Positions 48,859 to 57,825 of a stretch of 57,825 bases of DNA are shown in pieces. A program made the position numbers and the translations under genes. Source of the stretch: Trichomonas tenax (taxonomy: Eukaryota; Parabasalia; Trichomonadida; Trichomonadidae). Under the pieces are notes generated by a model that saw nothing but the letters and a program-made list of their open reading frames with translations, had not been told where the DNA came from and did no database searches. Each line of letters starts with the position of its first letter. The first letter of the stretch is position 1. The stretch lies in NCBI GenBank assembly GCA_023091735.1, contig JALKBU010000233.1, forward strand, positions 1 through 57,825. The letters run 5' to 3'.

Positions 48859-50226
48859 TTAATTTAATGGATTGACCTCGACAAGTGGGAGCAGTGGCAT
48901 GACTGGTACGCCACAGTCGTTCTCGGTGGAGATGTAGGCAAAGCCTTCTTCTCCCCAGAATGTTGACCATGAGTTCATGATTTCGTAGTGAATGACACCG
49001 TTGATTGTCTTCCAGCCTGTAAGAAGAACACCGTGATCTGTCTGATCGTGTTCATCAATATGAGCACAAATTGGATCGTTGAAAGAGCCGCCCTTGTAAG
49101 CAACAAACGGATCTGTGCCGGCCTTCATGTAGATCATCAATGGACCATACTGATAGAGGGCTCTAAGAGTGTTGATATGTCTGTCGTTAGCATCCTGCTG
49201 GATCTGGTAGCAGCCCTTGACCTTGCCAAGTGGCATATCTGTGACCTTCTGGCAAGAGCCGGAAACACCTAGATATGGATATTGTTCTTCTGTAGAAATA
49301 TCAATGCTTAATTCTTCCATCTTTCTGTAAGCATCATAGCCCTCACCACCAGCGCAGGCGAAGGACTGGGATGTCCAGACGCAATCGATAATCTGCTGAG
49401 AAGAGACTGTGAAGTTATGACCCTTGTAAGCGAGGTTGACTTGGCCAGAGATAGCTTCAGCAGCGGACTGAGCCCAGCAAGAGCCGCAGTTAGACTGATC
49501 ACGGACTGGCTGGACAACTCCTGGAATGTTACGCCATGAGAAAGAATCAATCTTGGAAATATCGATTGGATCTGGGACGTGCATGTCGCAAAGTAATGGA
49601 GCAGCAGATTTCTTCCTTGGTGTTGTGATATCTCTGCCTAAAGCACGAGCGTGGACTGTTGGACCGCCAGAGGAGATGTCGAAGCATCCCTTAGTTGGTG
49701 GCATGAAGTTTGTCTCATTCGGGAATGGGCTGTATTCCTCAATATCGAGAATGTATTCAGCTGGATGTGAGTGGCGGATAGATTGACCGAATTGGTGATA
49801 ACGAAGTGGAAGATTTGTTTCAGCATCGACGTAGAAAATGTATTTGTAACCAAGGTCTGTTGTCTTGATATATCCGACAGCGCGCTTGCCGAGGACCTGG
49901 TGCTCGCCATATTCCTTCCATGTGTTCTCGTCTGTGAGATCTGGAAGATATTCAATGAAAGAATCTGTTTTGCCACTGAAATTAGAGTAGCTGCATGAAA
50001 ACCCTGAGTGGTTTGTTTGAATAGCGTATTTCTTACCCTTCCACAAATGGATGTTGTGCTCTAAATCGTAAGAGCGGTCGGATTGTGCGACGCCATCTTT
50101 TGTATCAACGACGAATGGGATGCGAATTTGCCAGTATGGAATGCTCCAGACGCCTTTGATATGATATGACTTGGTAAATTTCGGTCTGTCCGAGGAAACG
50201 AGCTGGATCAGAGCGAGGCTAAGCAT
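48859..50226 (-). CDS. Papain-family (C1A) cysteine protease with long N-terminal domain, 455 aa
   Basis: The ATG at 50226 gives a signal peptide (MLSLALIQLVSS). Residues ~13-220 form an extracellular beta-rich region like the N-terminal domain of Dictyostelium counting-factor-associated protein D, rather than the usual I29 inhibitor propeptide. The C1A domain starts near 230 (FSWRNIPGVVQPVRDQSNCGSCWA), with oxyanion Gln-244, catalytic Cys-250, His-398 (DHGVLLTGW) and Asn-418 (NSWSTFWGEEGF). All four key residues are present, so it should be active. GC-rich codons suggest high expression. A 22-nt hairpin lies just before the start. It would act in lysosome-like vesicles or outside the cell. 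Confidence 0.9.
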   Translation of the reverse strand: MLSLALIQLVSSDRPKFTKSYHIKGVWSIPYWQIRIPFVVDTKDGVAQSDRSYDLEHNIHLWKGKKYAIQTNHSGFSCSYSNFSGKTDSFIEYLPDLTDENTWKEYGEHQVLGKRAVGYIKTTDLGYKYIFYVDAETNLPLRYHQFGQSIRHSHPAEYILDIEEYSPFPNETNFMPPTKGCFDISSGGPTVHARALGRDITTPRKKSAAPLLCDMHVPDPIDISKIDSFSWRNIPGVVQPVRDQSNCGSCWAQSAAEAISGQVNLAYKGHNFTVSSQQIIDCVWTSQSFACAGGEGYDAYRKMEELSIDISTEEQYPYLGVSGSCQKVTDMPLGKVKGCYQIQQDANDRHINTLRALYQYGPLMIYMKAGTDPFVAYKGGSFNDPICAHIDEHDQTDHGVLLTGWKTINGVIHYEIMNSWSTFWGEEGFAYISTENDCGVPVMPLLPLVEVNPLN

Positions 50227-50777
50227 TGTGTGGAGCGGTTGAGGGAAACCGCTCTTTTGAAAAAATATTTTAGCTATTTTTCTTTATTTTTAGCATTGAC
50301 ATATATATGTTCTAATCTAATTTTTAATATTTTTGCTTTTGGGTTCATATCTTGATGAATCATTGGATAAATCTAAATTTTATTGCAAAAATATGTGTTT
50401 CTATATAATTTAGATCTGAAAAACTAAAATTATCTAAAAAAGACATCATTGCCAAAACAATCTTTTTGGAAAATTATTTTTCGATTTTAATTTGTGGAGC
50501 ATCATTTTCGTCATATAAAGATGCTAGAAATCGAATTTATTTTTAAATAGAAAAAATGTTTCTGTAAACTTTTGAAAATAAATTTACATGTCAAAAATTA
50601 CTGACAAAGATTTTTAATTTTCTCAAAGTTGTATTTGAAAAAAAGTGAAACTATATGTGTATTGCATGTTTGCACAGGAAATTCCAAATTTAGAAAAGAC
50701 TTGAAATTTTTATGATATTCATGAAATATATACCCTAAGGGATCTAAAAATAGAATATTTTTCACACAAAAATTTAA
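50227..50777. other. Divergent promoter region
   Basis: No gene is supported. It holds a hairpin adjacent to the protease start (50233-50254) and one minus-orientation element, ATTTACATGTCA (50582-50593). Confidence 0.6.
50233..50254 (-). promoter_or_regulatory. Hairpin directly upstream of the protease ATG
   Basis: GAGCGGTT (50233-50240) pairs perfectly with AACCGCTC (50247-50254) around a six-base loop. It lies six bases before the start codon, so if transcription begins upstream it would be in the 5' UTR and could affect initiation. Such a GC-rich stem is unusual in this AT-rich spacer. Confidence 0.45.
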
Positions 50778-53700
50778 ATGCAAGATCCATTTGAGCGTAT
50801 ATCATTATTTAGTTATGACTCAAACTTAATGTACAGCTTCAAATGGAAAATCCTTCTTCTCGGATCCATTCTAAAGTCCACGACAACGAACAGATGGCTG
50901 AGAATTATTGGAACCGTTTCGATTATTCTCAATGTCATATCTTATTCGTTGCCTCCAATGTATTTCATATCTTATTATTCCTCAAAACCATCAAGATTGC
51001 AAAGTAATCCTCTCGAGGTTTTTGAAAATGGGACATTTCTATCATTTATTGCTGGAAATTTATTCACAAAAACATCACTTCTTGTTTTCTGCTTCATGTT
51101 TTACCTCGTAAATGATATTTTTATTATCCGATCTTTCAATCATCCAGAAATCGTCAAAAAAATTAACTTCTTAACAACGCCGAACTTCCACTCAATGATT
51201 ATGCCATTGAATGCAGCAATCATGGTTCATTGTGTCACTATTATTCTAAATCCACCAGAAAATGCTCTGCCACACATATTCTTATGCATTACAACATTTT
51301 TGGCTTTCATTCCATACTTGGTTTTTCAACTTCTTTTGGTTGTTATTTTTGGTTCTACGATTATTTTACCAAATCCACAGTATACACAGTGGTTTGACAA
51401 CGGATCTCTCAAAATTGTACTGTATTATTTCTTAACAGCCATTGGTTTCTTTGCATTGCCGAAGTTTAATGAAACTGTTCAATATTCTATATTGGGGATC
51501 ATTGTTTTTCTCAGCATCTACTTTATCATTTTCCAACTCAAGTCGTTACCTGCGATTTCAAGACTTGGAAATGAGTTTGGTGTGATGAAATTGATTCTCA
51601 ATTTAGTTTTTGCAGTTATTTGCCTCATAATGATCAAAGGATATCTGTCGCATATCAATATCATTGCTGGATTGATGCCTGTTGTATTCGTTATTTGTTT
51701 CTTAATATCTTATCCTGCTTGCTATCTACGCACGAAATTCTATATGGGAATTATCGAGTCTTTGGAGATGGTTCATTATCCATCATTCGAATATTTCGAG
51801 TCTATCCTCAAACACATCAGAACTGAATTTGATTTTCGAATTCTCATCAAGCTTGGAATTGGCTTTAACTCATCATTATTCATCAAACAAGAGTTTCTCG
51901 GATATGTCATGTCACGATTCCCGAACAGCGAATGGATGCTGCGTTATGCAATCTATCTCTATTCAAGCGTTTGGGGTGTCGACAACACAGCATATAAATA
52001 TTTCTTGCATCTTCTTTCAGTCGAGAAACTTGAGTTCACAACTCAGCTCATGCTCTTCGAAGCTGTTTATTGCTACATGCAGACATCAGAAGAAAGCTCT
52101 CCACTCATCAAGAACGACATGAAGATGATGATTGAGATCATTTCACAATTTGGACTTGCTTCGAAGATTCTCTGGAGTCATGCACCTAAGTCTGCTGATA
52201 CATTGTATAATGACTTGAAATCTGTCAACGAAGTTCTTCAGCTTGCTTCGAAGCACATCAAGAAGATATCAACATTGTATCAGTTCAATCACAACGTTTA
52301 TTTCGCGAAGAGTATCTTTTATGCAGACCTGAAGAAGAATTTCAGGAAAGCAAATGATGCTTATATGGAGGGTCTTCAGCTATTCAACGAAAAGCAGAAA
52401 TATGTCACATCCACATTGAACAGCAATCAGAGGCCATATTTTTCTGTTCCTATCAACAAAGACTTGATCATGAAACCACAGCAGTCATCTAATGTATTAA
52501 CATTCCTTTCTGTTAGAGATCACAGTGGCGATTTAGTCAAAAGAAGGCCAAATATTGACTTCAAGAGCCCTTACATGAATCTTTATGCAAACATTTGCAC
52601 TGCCGAAAGAAACCAGTTGTTGCCAAATACACCATTGATTACGAACTGGTTCCAAATCTTCAGAGTTTTCCGGATTATTATAGCTGTGATGTTCTGTTCG
52701 TTCCTTATCGTTGATCATGCGATGTTTAAACGCGCTTGGGTACTTGCTGATGAATACAGATTTGCTTACGAATCAATTTATCACTTCAGAATCTTCATAG
52801 ATGCAACAGAGAAACTCACATACAACTACTTTGTTTTGCAGCAGGCCAGACAGGAAAATAATTATCGGTTGTGTCCGTTCATTATAGAACACTTCAGATT
52901 TGTGCAAAAGAACTTCACGAGAATTATTTATACAGTCGATAAACTGAAAGCTTTCGTGAATACAACAGACATTGAAATCAATGGATACACTTTCATGAAA
53001 TGCTATCAAGAATTCAGACAGCTCATTCACAGCGCTTTCACAAACTATAATAACACTGACGAATATTCCACTGAACAATTGATTGATTTAAGAACAAATC
53101 TCATCAATCTTTCTATGTCAATCTTCAAGAGAATACACGACCGCATTGAGTTTGGAACGTATTATGTATTCCTTGAACACATTTATCACCAGAAAATACA
53201 GTTCATCAGTGTTGTTGTCATTTCATTCCTTTTGTTCTGTGTAATGAGATGGATCTTCTACAAACTGAAGAACGATATGTTCCTTGTCTTCAGCACATTA
53301 CAGTATCCAGTCAGAAAGATGCTGGAGAAGCAGTTCGACACCATTCTATCATCAAAAGATCCTGCTCTCGCTCCACCAAAGCCGCAGAGTATTCTGATGC
53401 TTTTCCCCGCCCTTCTTGTTTCTTTGAGCTTCATTCTCCTTCCAATTACATTAAGTATCAGGAGATTAAACATCGCGAAGAATACAATTACACCCCAGGA
53501 ACTTCCAAATGATCCGCTCAACATCACGATCCCATTCATGGCTTACTATGAGCATATGCTTCTCGAAAGCCGTCTTTGCAATAACATGATGGACAAATGC
53601 CCTCATGACCACGATGTTAGATGCGTCCACCACTTCTTTGAGCGTGCAAATGTCCACCCAATGCAGGCAATCGTTAAAGAGTGCAGTGATGATTCTTGGT

Positions 53701-54725
53701 CACGCATCCTTAATCTTGTAATGTCATATGTTGCTGCATACATGTTCTTAATCTTCATGCTGCGTCTTCAGAAGCTTATGAGAACATTCTGGGAGTCTTC
53801 TCACCTTCTTTTCGCCATCCCAGTTCACATCGGTCGCTCCAACTACATCTTCACGAAGCTCATCACTGGCGACAAGATCGACTCGCACGATGTCAAGGAG
53901 TACGTCAAGGAACTCTGGAATAACAGTGCTTCATACGACTTATTCGGCGTTATCAGATTTAACAACAATGGAGAAGTCACGGAACACATCGGATGTGCTT
54001 CAAGAATTCTTGGAACAACACCGAAGACAGTGGCAGAGCTCAGCGAGACTCTTCTTAAGTGCGGAGTTTCTCAATCAGCTCTTGAGCATTTCTTCGATGA
54101 CAGGAGTCCATCCAATGTCATATATGGACGCGGAGCTTCTCCTTTCATGGCTTACTTCTCTACTCAGAACGAGTTCTTCATGAAGGATGAAAGTGGTGAC
54201 ATCATTTCTTCCAGAACAGACATCATCAACTCTCTTCGTGAGAACACAAAGATCATTAGACCATCGGTAATCGATGACTGCGCTGTCCTCTTCTTCAAGG
54301 GCCTCAACAAAGCGGACTATGATAAAGTTCTCTCAGCTTCATCAGGACTATCGGAGTTCATGTATTTGGCAGATGGAAGGTTCTCTTCTCTTGTTTTCTG
54401 CATGAACGGATCAGACAAGAACAACTGCGTGAAGGCTCTCGAGTTCGCTAAGTCTGCATTCGCTAAATGCGCGGCGGGAAGGACTTCAATTAACTGCGGA
54501 GGAACAGTCAACATCCTCCAACCAAACAGACAAATGATTGAAAAGTCTCGTGTAATCGGAAGAGCGTTCAGAGATGCTGAATACTGCTGCAACTGTGCCG
54601 AGTTGAACGACAACAAGATGTATGTTAGCGCAGACTTCTTGAAGAAGTGCGAAGTTGAAATAGAAGAAACTAAGTTAATTGATGTCAACATCAGAGATGA
54701 CAGCTTCAAAGTTGCCATCATCTGA
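50778..54725 (+). CDS. Multi-membrane adenylyl-cyclase-like protein with degenerate catalytic domain, 1315 aa
   Basis: The layout is that of the expanded trichomonad membrane cyclases: at least nine hydrophobic segments in the first ~320 residues, a long TPR/helical region (about 335-570), further membrane segments near 640, 825, 890 and 985, then a PAS-like part (DLFGVIRFNNNGEVTEHIGCASRILGTTPKTV) and a C-terminal class III cyclase-like domain (about 1150-1300). In the latter SINCGGTVN aligns with the cyclase VGVNTGGP motif and RVIGRAFRDAE with the following helix, but the metal-binding Asp (FxDIVxFT) is replaced by LFFKGLNKA and the second Asp position is gone. It is probably a non-catalytic member. 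ATG at 50778. Confidence 0.8.
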   Translation: MQDPFERISLFSYDSNLMYSFKWKILLLGSILKSTTTNRWLRIIGTVSIILNVISYSLPPMYFISYYSSKPSRLQSNPLEVFENGTFLSFIAGNLFTKTSLLVFCFMFYLVNDIFIIRSFNHPEIVKKINFLTTPNFHSMIMPLNAAIMVHCVTIILNPPENALPHIFLCITTFLAFIPYLVFQLLLVVIFGSTIILPNPQYTQWFDNGSLKIVLYYFLTAIGFFALPKFNETVQYSILGIIVFLSIYFIIFQLKSLPAISRLGNEFGVMKLILNLVFAVICLIMIKGYLSHINIIAGLMPVVFVICFLISYPACYLRTKFYMGIIESLEMVHYPSFEYFESILKHIRTEFDFRILIKLGIGFNSSLFIKQEFLGYVMSRFPNSEWMLRYAIYLYSSVWGVDNTAYKYFLHLLSVEKLEFTTQLMLFEAVYCYMQTSEESSPLIKNDMKMMIEIISQFGLASKILWSHAPKSADTLYNDLKSVNEVLQLASKHIKKISTLYQFNHNVYFAKSIFYADLKKNFRKANDAYMEGLQLFNEKQKYVTSTLNSNQRPYFSVPINKDLIMKPQQSSNVLTFLSVRDHSGDLVKRRPNIDFKSPYMNLYANICTAERNQLLPNTPLITNWFQIFRVFRIIIAVMFCSFLIVDHAMFKRAWVLADEYRFAYESIYHFRIFIDATEKLTYNYFVLQQARQENNYRLCPFIIEHFRFVQKNFTRIIYTVDKLKAFVNTTDIEINGYTFMKCYQEFRQLIHSAFTNYNNTDEYSTEQLIDLRTNLINLSMSIFKRIHDRIEFGTYYVFLEHIYHQKIQFISVVVISFLLFCVMRWIFYKLKNDMFLVFSTLQYPVRKMLEKQFDTILSSKDPALAPPKPQSILMLFPALLVSLSFILLPITLSIRRLNIAKNTITPQELPNDPLNITIPFMAYYEHMLLESRLCNNMMDKCPHDHDVRCVHHFFERANVHPMQAIVKECSDDSWSRILNLVMSYVAAYMFLIFMLRLQKLMRTFWESSHLLFAIPVHIGRSNYIFTKLITGDKIDSHDVKEYVKELWNNSASYDLFGVIRFNNNGEVTEHIGCASRILGTTPKTVAELSETLLKCGVSQSALEHFFDDRSPSNVIYGRGASPFMAYFSTQNEFFMKDESGDIISSRTDIINSLRENTKIIRPSVIDDCAVLFFKGLNKADYDKVLSASSGLSEFMYLADGRFSSLVFCMNGSDKNNCVKALEFAKSAFAKCAAGRTSINCGGTVNILQPNRQMIEKSRVIGRAFRDAEYCCNCAELNDNKMYVSADFLKKCEVEIEETKLIDVNIRDDSFKVAII

Positions 54726-54819
54726 TTATTTTGTATTTTTTAAAATTATACTTTTTCTTGCAATAACATTAATTTATATAATAAACAAACATTGAAATAA
54801 ATATAAAGATATAATTATA

Positions 54820-55911
54820 TTAACAGCAGCATCCGATTTCATCTTTTTCATTTAATTCACTGAGCTGCATTGTGCTTTGTTCTCTGTAATCTTTCCTTCC
54901 GTTGAGGAGGGGCTGCTTGAGTCCTGCAATACCAAGCAAAGCAGGTTGGGGAAGACCGAGTTCTGTCATATGTGTTCGCGGATCTAAACCTTCATCGTTG
55001 AATTTCACACCAAAGTTTCTGGCCAATGTGTCTTTATACTTCTGAACATACTCATCCCAGTCATATGGATCGTTTCCTTTATAGCCACGCGCTTCACAGG
55101 CTTTAATGAGAACTGCTTCGAGCGTATCATAGTCAGGATCATCTTCGAATCTCAGGCATCGAATTAAAGGCCAAACTTCAGCAAACTCAGGGCAGACGTC
55201 TTGCACAGCCTTGTTTATATCGAATTCCCTCTTCATTCTCATGACTTCTGAGTTCTTGTTGATTCCTTGCCACGGCAAACATCCCAACATGATCGAAAGC
55301 GTGAAATACATCCAGGAAACGAGATCATCTCTTCTAGATAAGTCAATCAGCCCGTGTGCATTCATTGATGCATATGTCTTTGTTCCCCTGAATCCTGTGT
55401 GTTGTCTTGGCGGTAAATGCGCGTGAGTTTTCTGATCTCTGTAAACTCTCACGAGACCGAAGTCTATGAGACAGAGGGGAAGTCCATGAGACAGCCGAAC
55501 GAGAATATTTGCTGGTTTTATGTCTCTGTGAATGAATCCGAGCGCATGAAGACTTTTTATTGCTCTAAGAACGTGAATTGATGTTCTGAGTGCTGTAGAA
55601 AGCGAAAATTTGTGTTCTGGGCGGTCTTTAAGGATCGCAGACAAAGATGGACCGATTAATTCTAAAGTTAACCAATGATAATTGTGATAAACGCCGTGTT
55701 CTCTGATTTGTGGGAAGTAGCGTACTGTATTGATCCTTTCGAGTACTTTTGTCTCGAATTCTAACGATTTTCTCTCTGTTACTTCTGATTCTGCTTTCAT
55801 TGCGTAAACTTTTCCGTCCCTGACATCCCTCGCCGCGAAGATCTTCCCGAAGCCTCCCTGTCCGAGCTGTGGGCCGAGCATGTAGTGGCTCACAGTGTCT
55901 CCTGTGTTCAT
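54820..55911 (-). CDS. CK1-family Ser/Thr kinase with C-terminal CCC, 363 aa
   Basis: ATG at 55911. The catalytic domain is complete: GQGGFGKI (17-24), Lys-39, HRDIKPAN (128-135) and DFGLVR (150-155), with CK1/TTBK-type features (RGTKTYASMNAH instead of APE, and SRRDDLVSWMY). It lacks the usual CK1 long tail; instead the protein ends MQLSELNEKDEIGCCC. Three terminal cysteines suggest palmitoylation or prenylation, which would place it on membranes; CK1 gamma and some plant/yeast CK1 are anchored this way. CK1 kinases of this type are numerous in trichomonads. It converges with the cyclase-like gene (94 nt between stops). Confidence 0.9.
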   Translation of the reverse strand: MNTGDTVSHYMLGPQLGQGGFGKIFAARDVRDGKVYAMKAESEVTERKSLEFETKVLERINTVRYFPQIREHGVYHNYHWLTLELIGPSLSAILKDRPEHKFSLSTALRTSIHVLRAIKSLHALGFIHRDIKPANILVRLSHGLPLCLIDFGLVRVYRDQKTHAHLPPRQHTGFRGTKTYASMNAHGLIDLSRRDDLVSWMYFTLSIMLGCLPWQGINKNSEVMRMKREFDINKAVQDVCPEFAEVWPLIRCLRFEDDPDYDTLEAVLIKACEARGYKGNDPYDWDEYVQKYKDTLARNFGVKFNDEGLDPRTHMTELGLPQPALLGIAGLKQPLLNGRKDYREQSTMQLSELNEKDEIGCCC

Positions 55912-57825
55912 TTTGTGTTTTGGGACACTATTTTATTCCAAAAGAGGGTCTTACACTGTATTTTAAGGTTATCAAAGACTTGTCATTTTTCGAAATTTAT
56001 TATTACATGGATCTCTACAGTTTAACATATCAATGCAGCCCTCTAGTTATCATGGTTTTATTTATTCTCAATAAAAAAGTTCCATTTGCTCTTGAATGGA
56101 AATCATCAATTCTTATGTTGTTTGATATCTCATATTGTTGGAGCTTTGCAACATATATATAGGTGTCGACAAACCTCTGATCGTTAGAATCGATATTGGC
56201 AATTACAACATTAGTAGAGAACATTTTAAAAAGTGCTCAGAGAACTGATGATTATATGAGAAGTGTTTCAACTCTCAATTTTTGGTCCGTTTTCAAAAAT
56301 AATGATATATTTAGAATCTACATATAATACTGATATCAAAATAAACAACTAAAGTTACTCTTAGGTTACAAATGAAAGCAATGAAAATCAATTTATGGTA
56401 GAGTATTTTCAAAAATACGAACAATATATTACAACTTTCTTTAATCTGCGAAAAATACGTATCTTTATCTTTTGAATAGCCTTGCATGGTTTACCCTAAG
56501 TTATATTAATAATGAGAAAGTCATATAACGCTTATTATAAATAATCAATATTTAAGCTTCACCTAAATTACAATATTAATGTGGAAATAAACAGTGCTGT
56601 ATCTTGTGTGTAACTTGGAGATATTTAATTCCTTCTAATGTAATAAATTTTGTTGAATTGATTGATAATATCGATACATAAGCTATTCTAATCTAAAATT
56701 TATATATATAATAATAATCATAGATTGGATAGCAATACCATATTATGATTATTCAGGATATCAATCAAAAATAGAGTTATATTATATCTAATAACTTGGC
56801 AAGATAGGATGTATTTTAATGTATATATAAATATGTCCATCTCTGAGCTATTTCAAGTATAATTCTTGAATTTGGTAGCTTGGAAACAGTCAGGGGCTAA
56901 AATAGGGAGTTGAAATTCTTCTATTATGTGAATAAGCTTACTATAGATAAGCATGAACTCTCTTCACTGATAATGATGATTTCCGATGTTATTTCTTCTT
57001 TGAAAAGACAATCTATAAAGAAATTGATGAATTTTTGATGTGGAAATAATAACTGGGAAAACGGTGGCAAAAGCAGGTCAAAATTGCAAAATTTACATGT
57101 CAGAATCGCACTTTTGTTAGGGGATTGTGTTCATTTTTTTGATGTGAGCAATTTTCATCATTCAAAAGACTTAAAAGATCATAAATAAGATGTCAAAACT
57201 TTATGTATAGATTATGCCTATAATGTAGTATGCATTCATATTATTTTGCATTAATAATTCATATTTTAAATAATTTTATCATTTCAATAACCAAAATCAC
57301 AAATCTTGAATGCACAAGAGCCAAAATTAGCCTTGGTGTATCAATGGTAAATGTTTTTCGCTAAATTCATTTTCACATGTTCGAAAAAATGTTTAACCTT
57401 ATCACTTAAATGCTTCAGAATTTCTTGTTTCACATCAAATTTCATTAATTCGTTTTACGCATGTGTATTACTCATGCTTCAGATCCATAGTTACGGGTTA
57501 AAACCAGGCAATTTTCAATTTTTCCTTGAAAATCCTTTTGCATTATCCAAAGTAAATTTGGGAAATTTTCCATACTGTAAAATCTTAATCAGGGACATCT
57601 CCATGGTGCGATGGACACATTTAGGAAAATGTGTGAAAATTTGATGTGACGATCAGAAAAGATTGAAAAATAATCTTATGAGAAATCTTTCGACAGTAAA
57701 AAAAATCGATCCACTGTGTCAAAGGAAGGAAATTTTAATTAAGAATAAACGACATTGAAAATTTTCGCGATGCTTGACTTCATTTTTCGATATGCTCGCA
57801 TCAGCAGCGAACCAAACAGTCGAAT
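55912..57825. other. Gene-free right end
   Basis: No gene is supported over about 1.9 kb. One TTTACATGTCA element lies near 57090-57100. A 97-codon frame at 57351-57644 has low-complexity composition and no supporting signals. Confidence 0.5.

Noticed and set aside
57330..57360. tRNA-like D-arm string near GGTGTATCAATGGTAAATG
   Set aside because: No matching acceptor stem, T-arm or TTCGA-type loop downstream; probably chance.
57351..57644. Plus-strand 97-codon frame
   Set aside because: Phe/Ser/Cys-rich composition as expected from AT-rich non-coding DNA; no initiator or homologue recognised.

Overview
The window is nuclear DNA of a parabasalid protist and fits a trichomonad, most likely Tritrichomonas (T. 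foetus-like). The basis is intronless ATG-initiated genes packed on both strands, very AT-rich spacers, and start codons lying 0-1 nt after a trichomonad-type initiator (three exact copies of TCACTTTTCATA). The gene content also fits: Sel1-repeat/pseudokinase giant, DUF3447-type ankyrin proteins, multi-membrane adenylyl-cyclase-like protein, leishmanolysin-like proteins, CK1-family kinase, type I metacaspase, papain-like protease and small secreted proteins. Species assignment is inference.

Layout. 0.7-8.4 kb: small hypothetical gene, type I membrane protein, a ~1 kb inverted-repeat element without genes, glycosyltransferase-like protein, centrin-like EF-hand protein, Rab pseudogene and TRAPPC5/Trs31. 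8.4-15.8 kb: gene-poor and repeat-rich, with one member of an uncharacterised secreted paralogue pair, a decaying surface-protein-like gene, one copy of a 197-bp dispersed repeat and three consecutive foldback sequences. 15.8-26.1 kb: housekeeping block (helical-repeat protein, CK2 beta, IMP4, coiled-coil protein, HEAT-like protein, intact Rab, small secreted protein, ankyrin protein). 26.2-33.1 kb: second secreted paralogue, second 197-bp repeat next to a foldback, kelch protein, a 146-bp MITE with perfect termini, cyclic-nucleotide-binding-like protein and metacaspase. 34.4-38.7 kb: two tandem, broken leishmanolysin-like units, a tRNA-Asp(GTC)-like gene and a frameshifted ankyrin gene. 39.1-55.9 kb: 2026-aa pseudokinase/Sel1 protein, HEAT-like protein, secreted PDI-like protein, papain-like protease, 1315-aa membrane cyclase homologue and CK1-type kinase. 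The last 1.9 kb has no supported gene.

Most genes are independently transcribed, and no operon logic is expected. The common regulatory theme is a 12-bp element, roughly TGNCATGTAAAA, repeated 4-5 times at ~17-32-bp spacing in front of some genes and scattered singly elsewhere, plus the initiator. Functional groupings are loose: secretion and vesicle traffic (TRAPPC5, Rab, PDI), signalling (CK1, CK2 beta, cyclase homologue, CNB-like protein, pseudokinase) and surface/secreted proteins. Several family members here appear catalytically dead or recently broken, which suggests active gene-family turnover.
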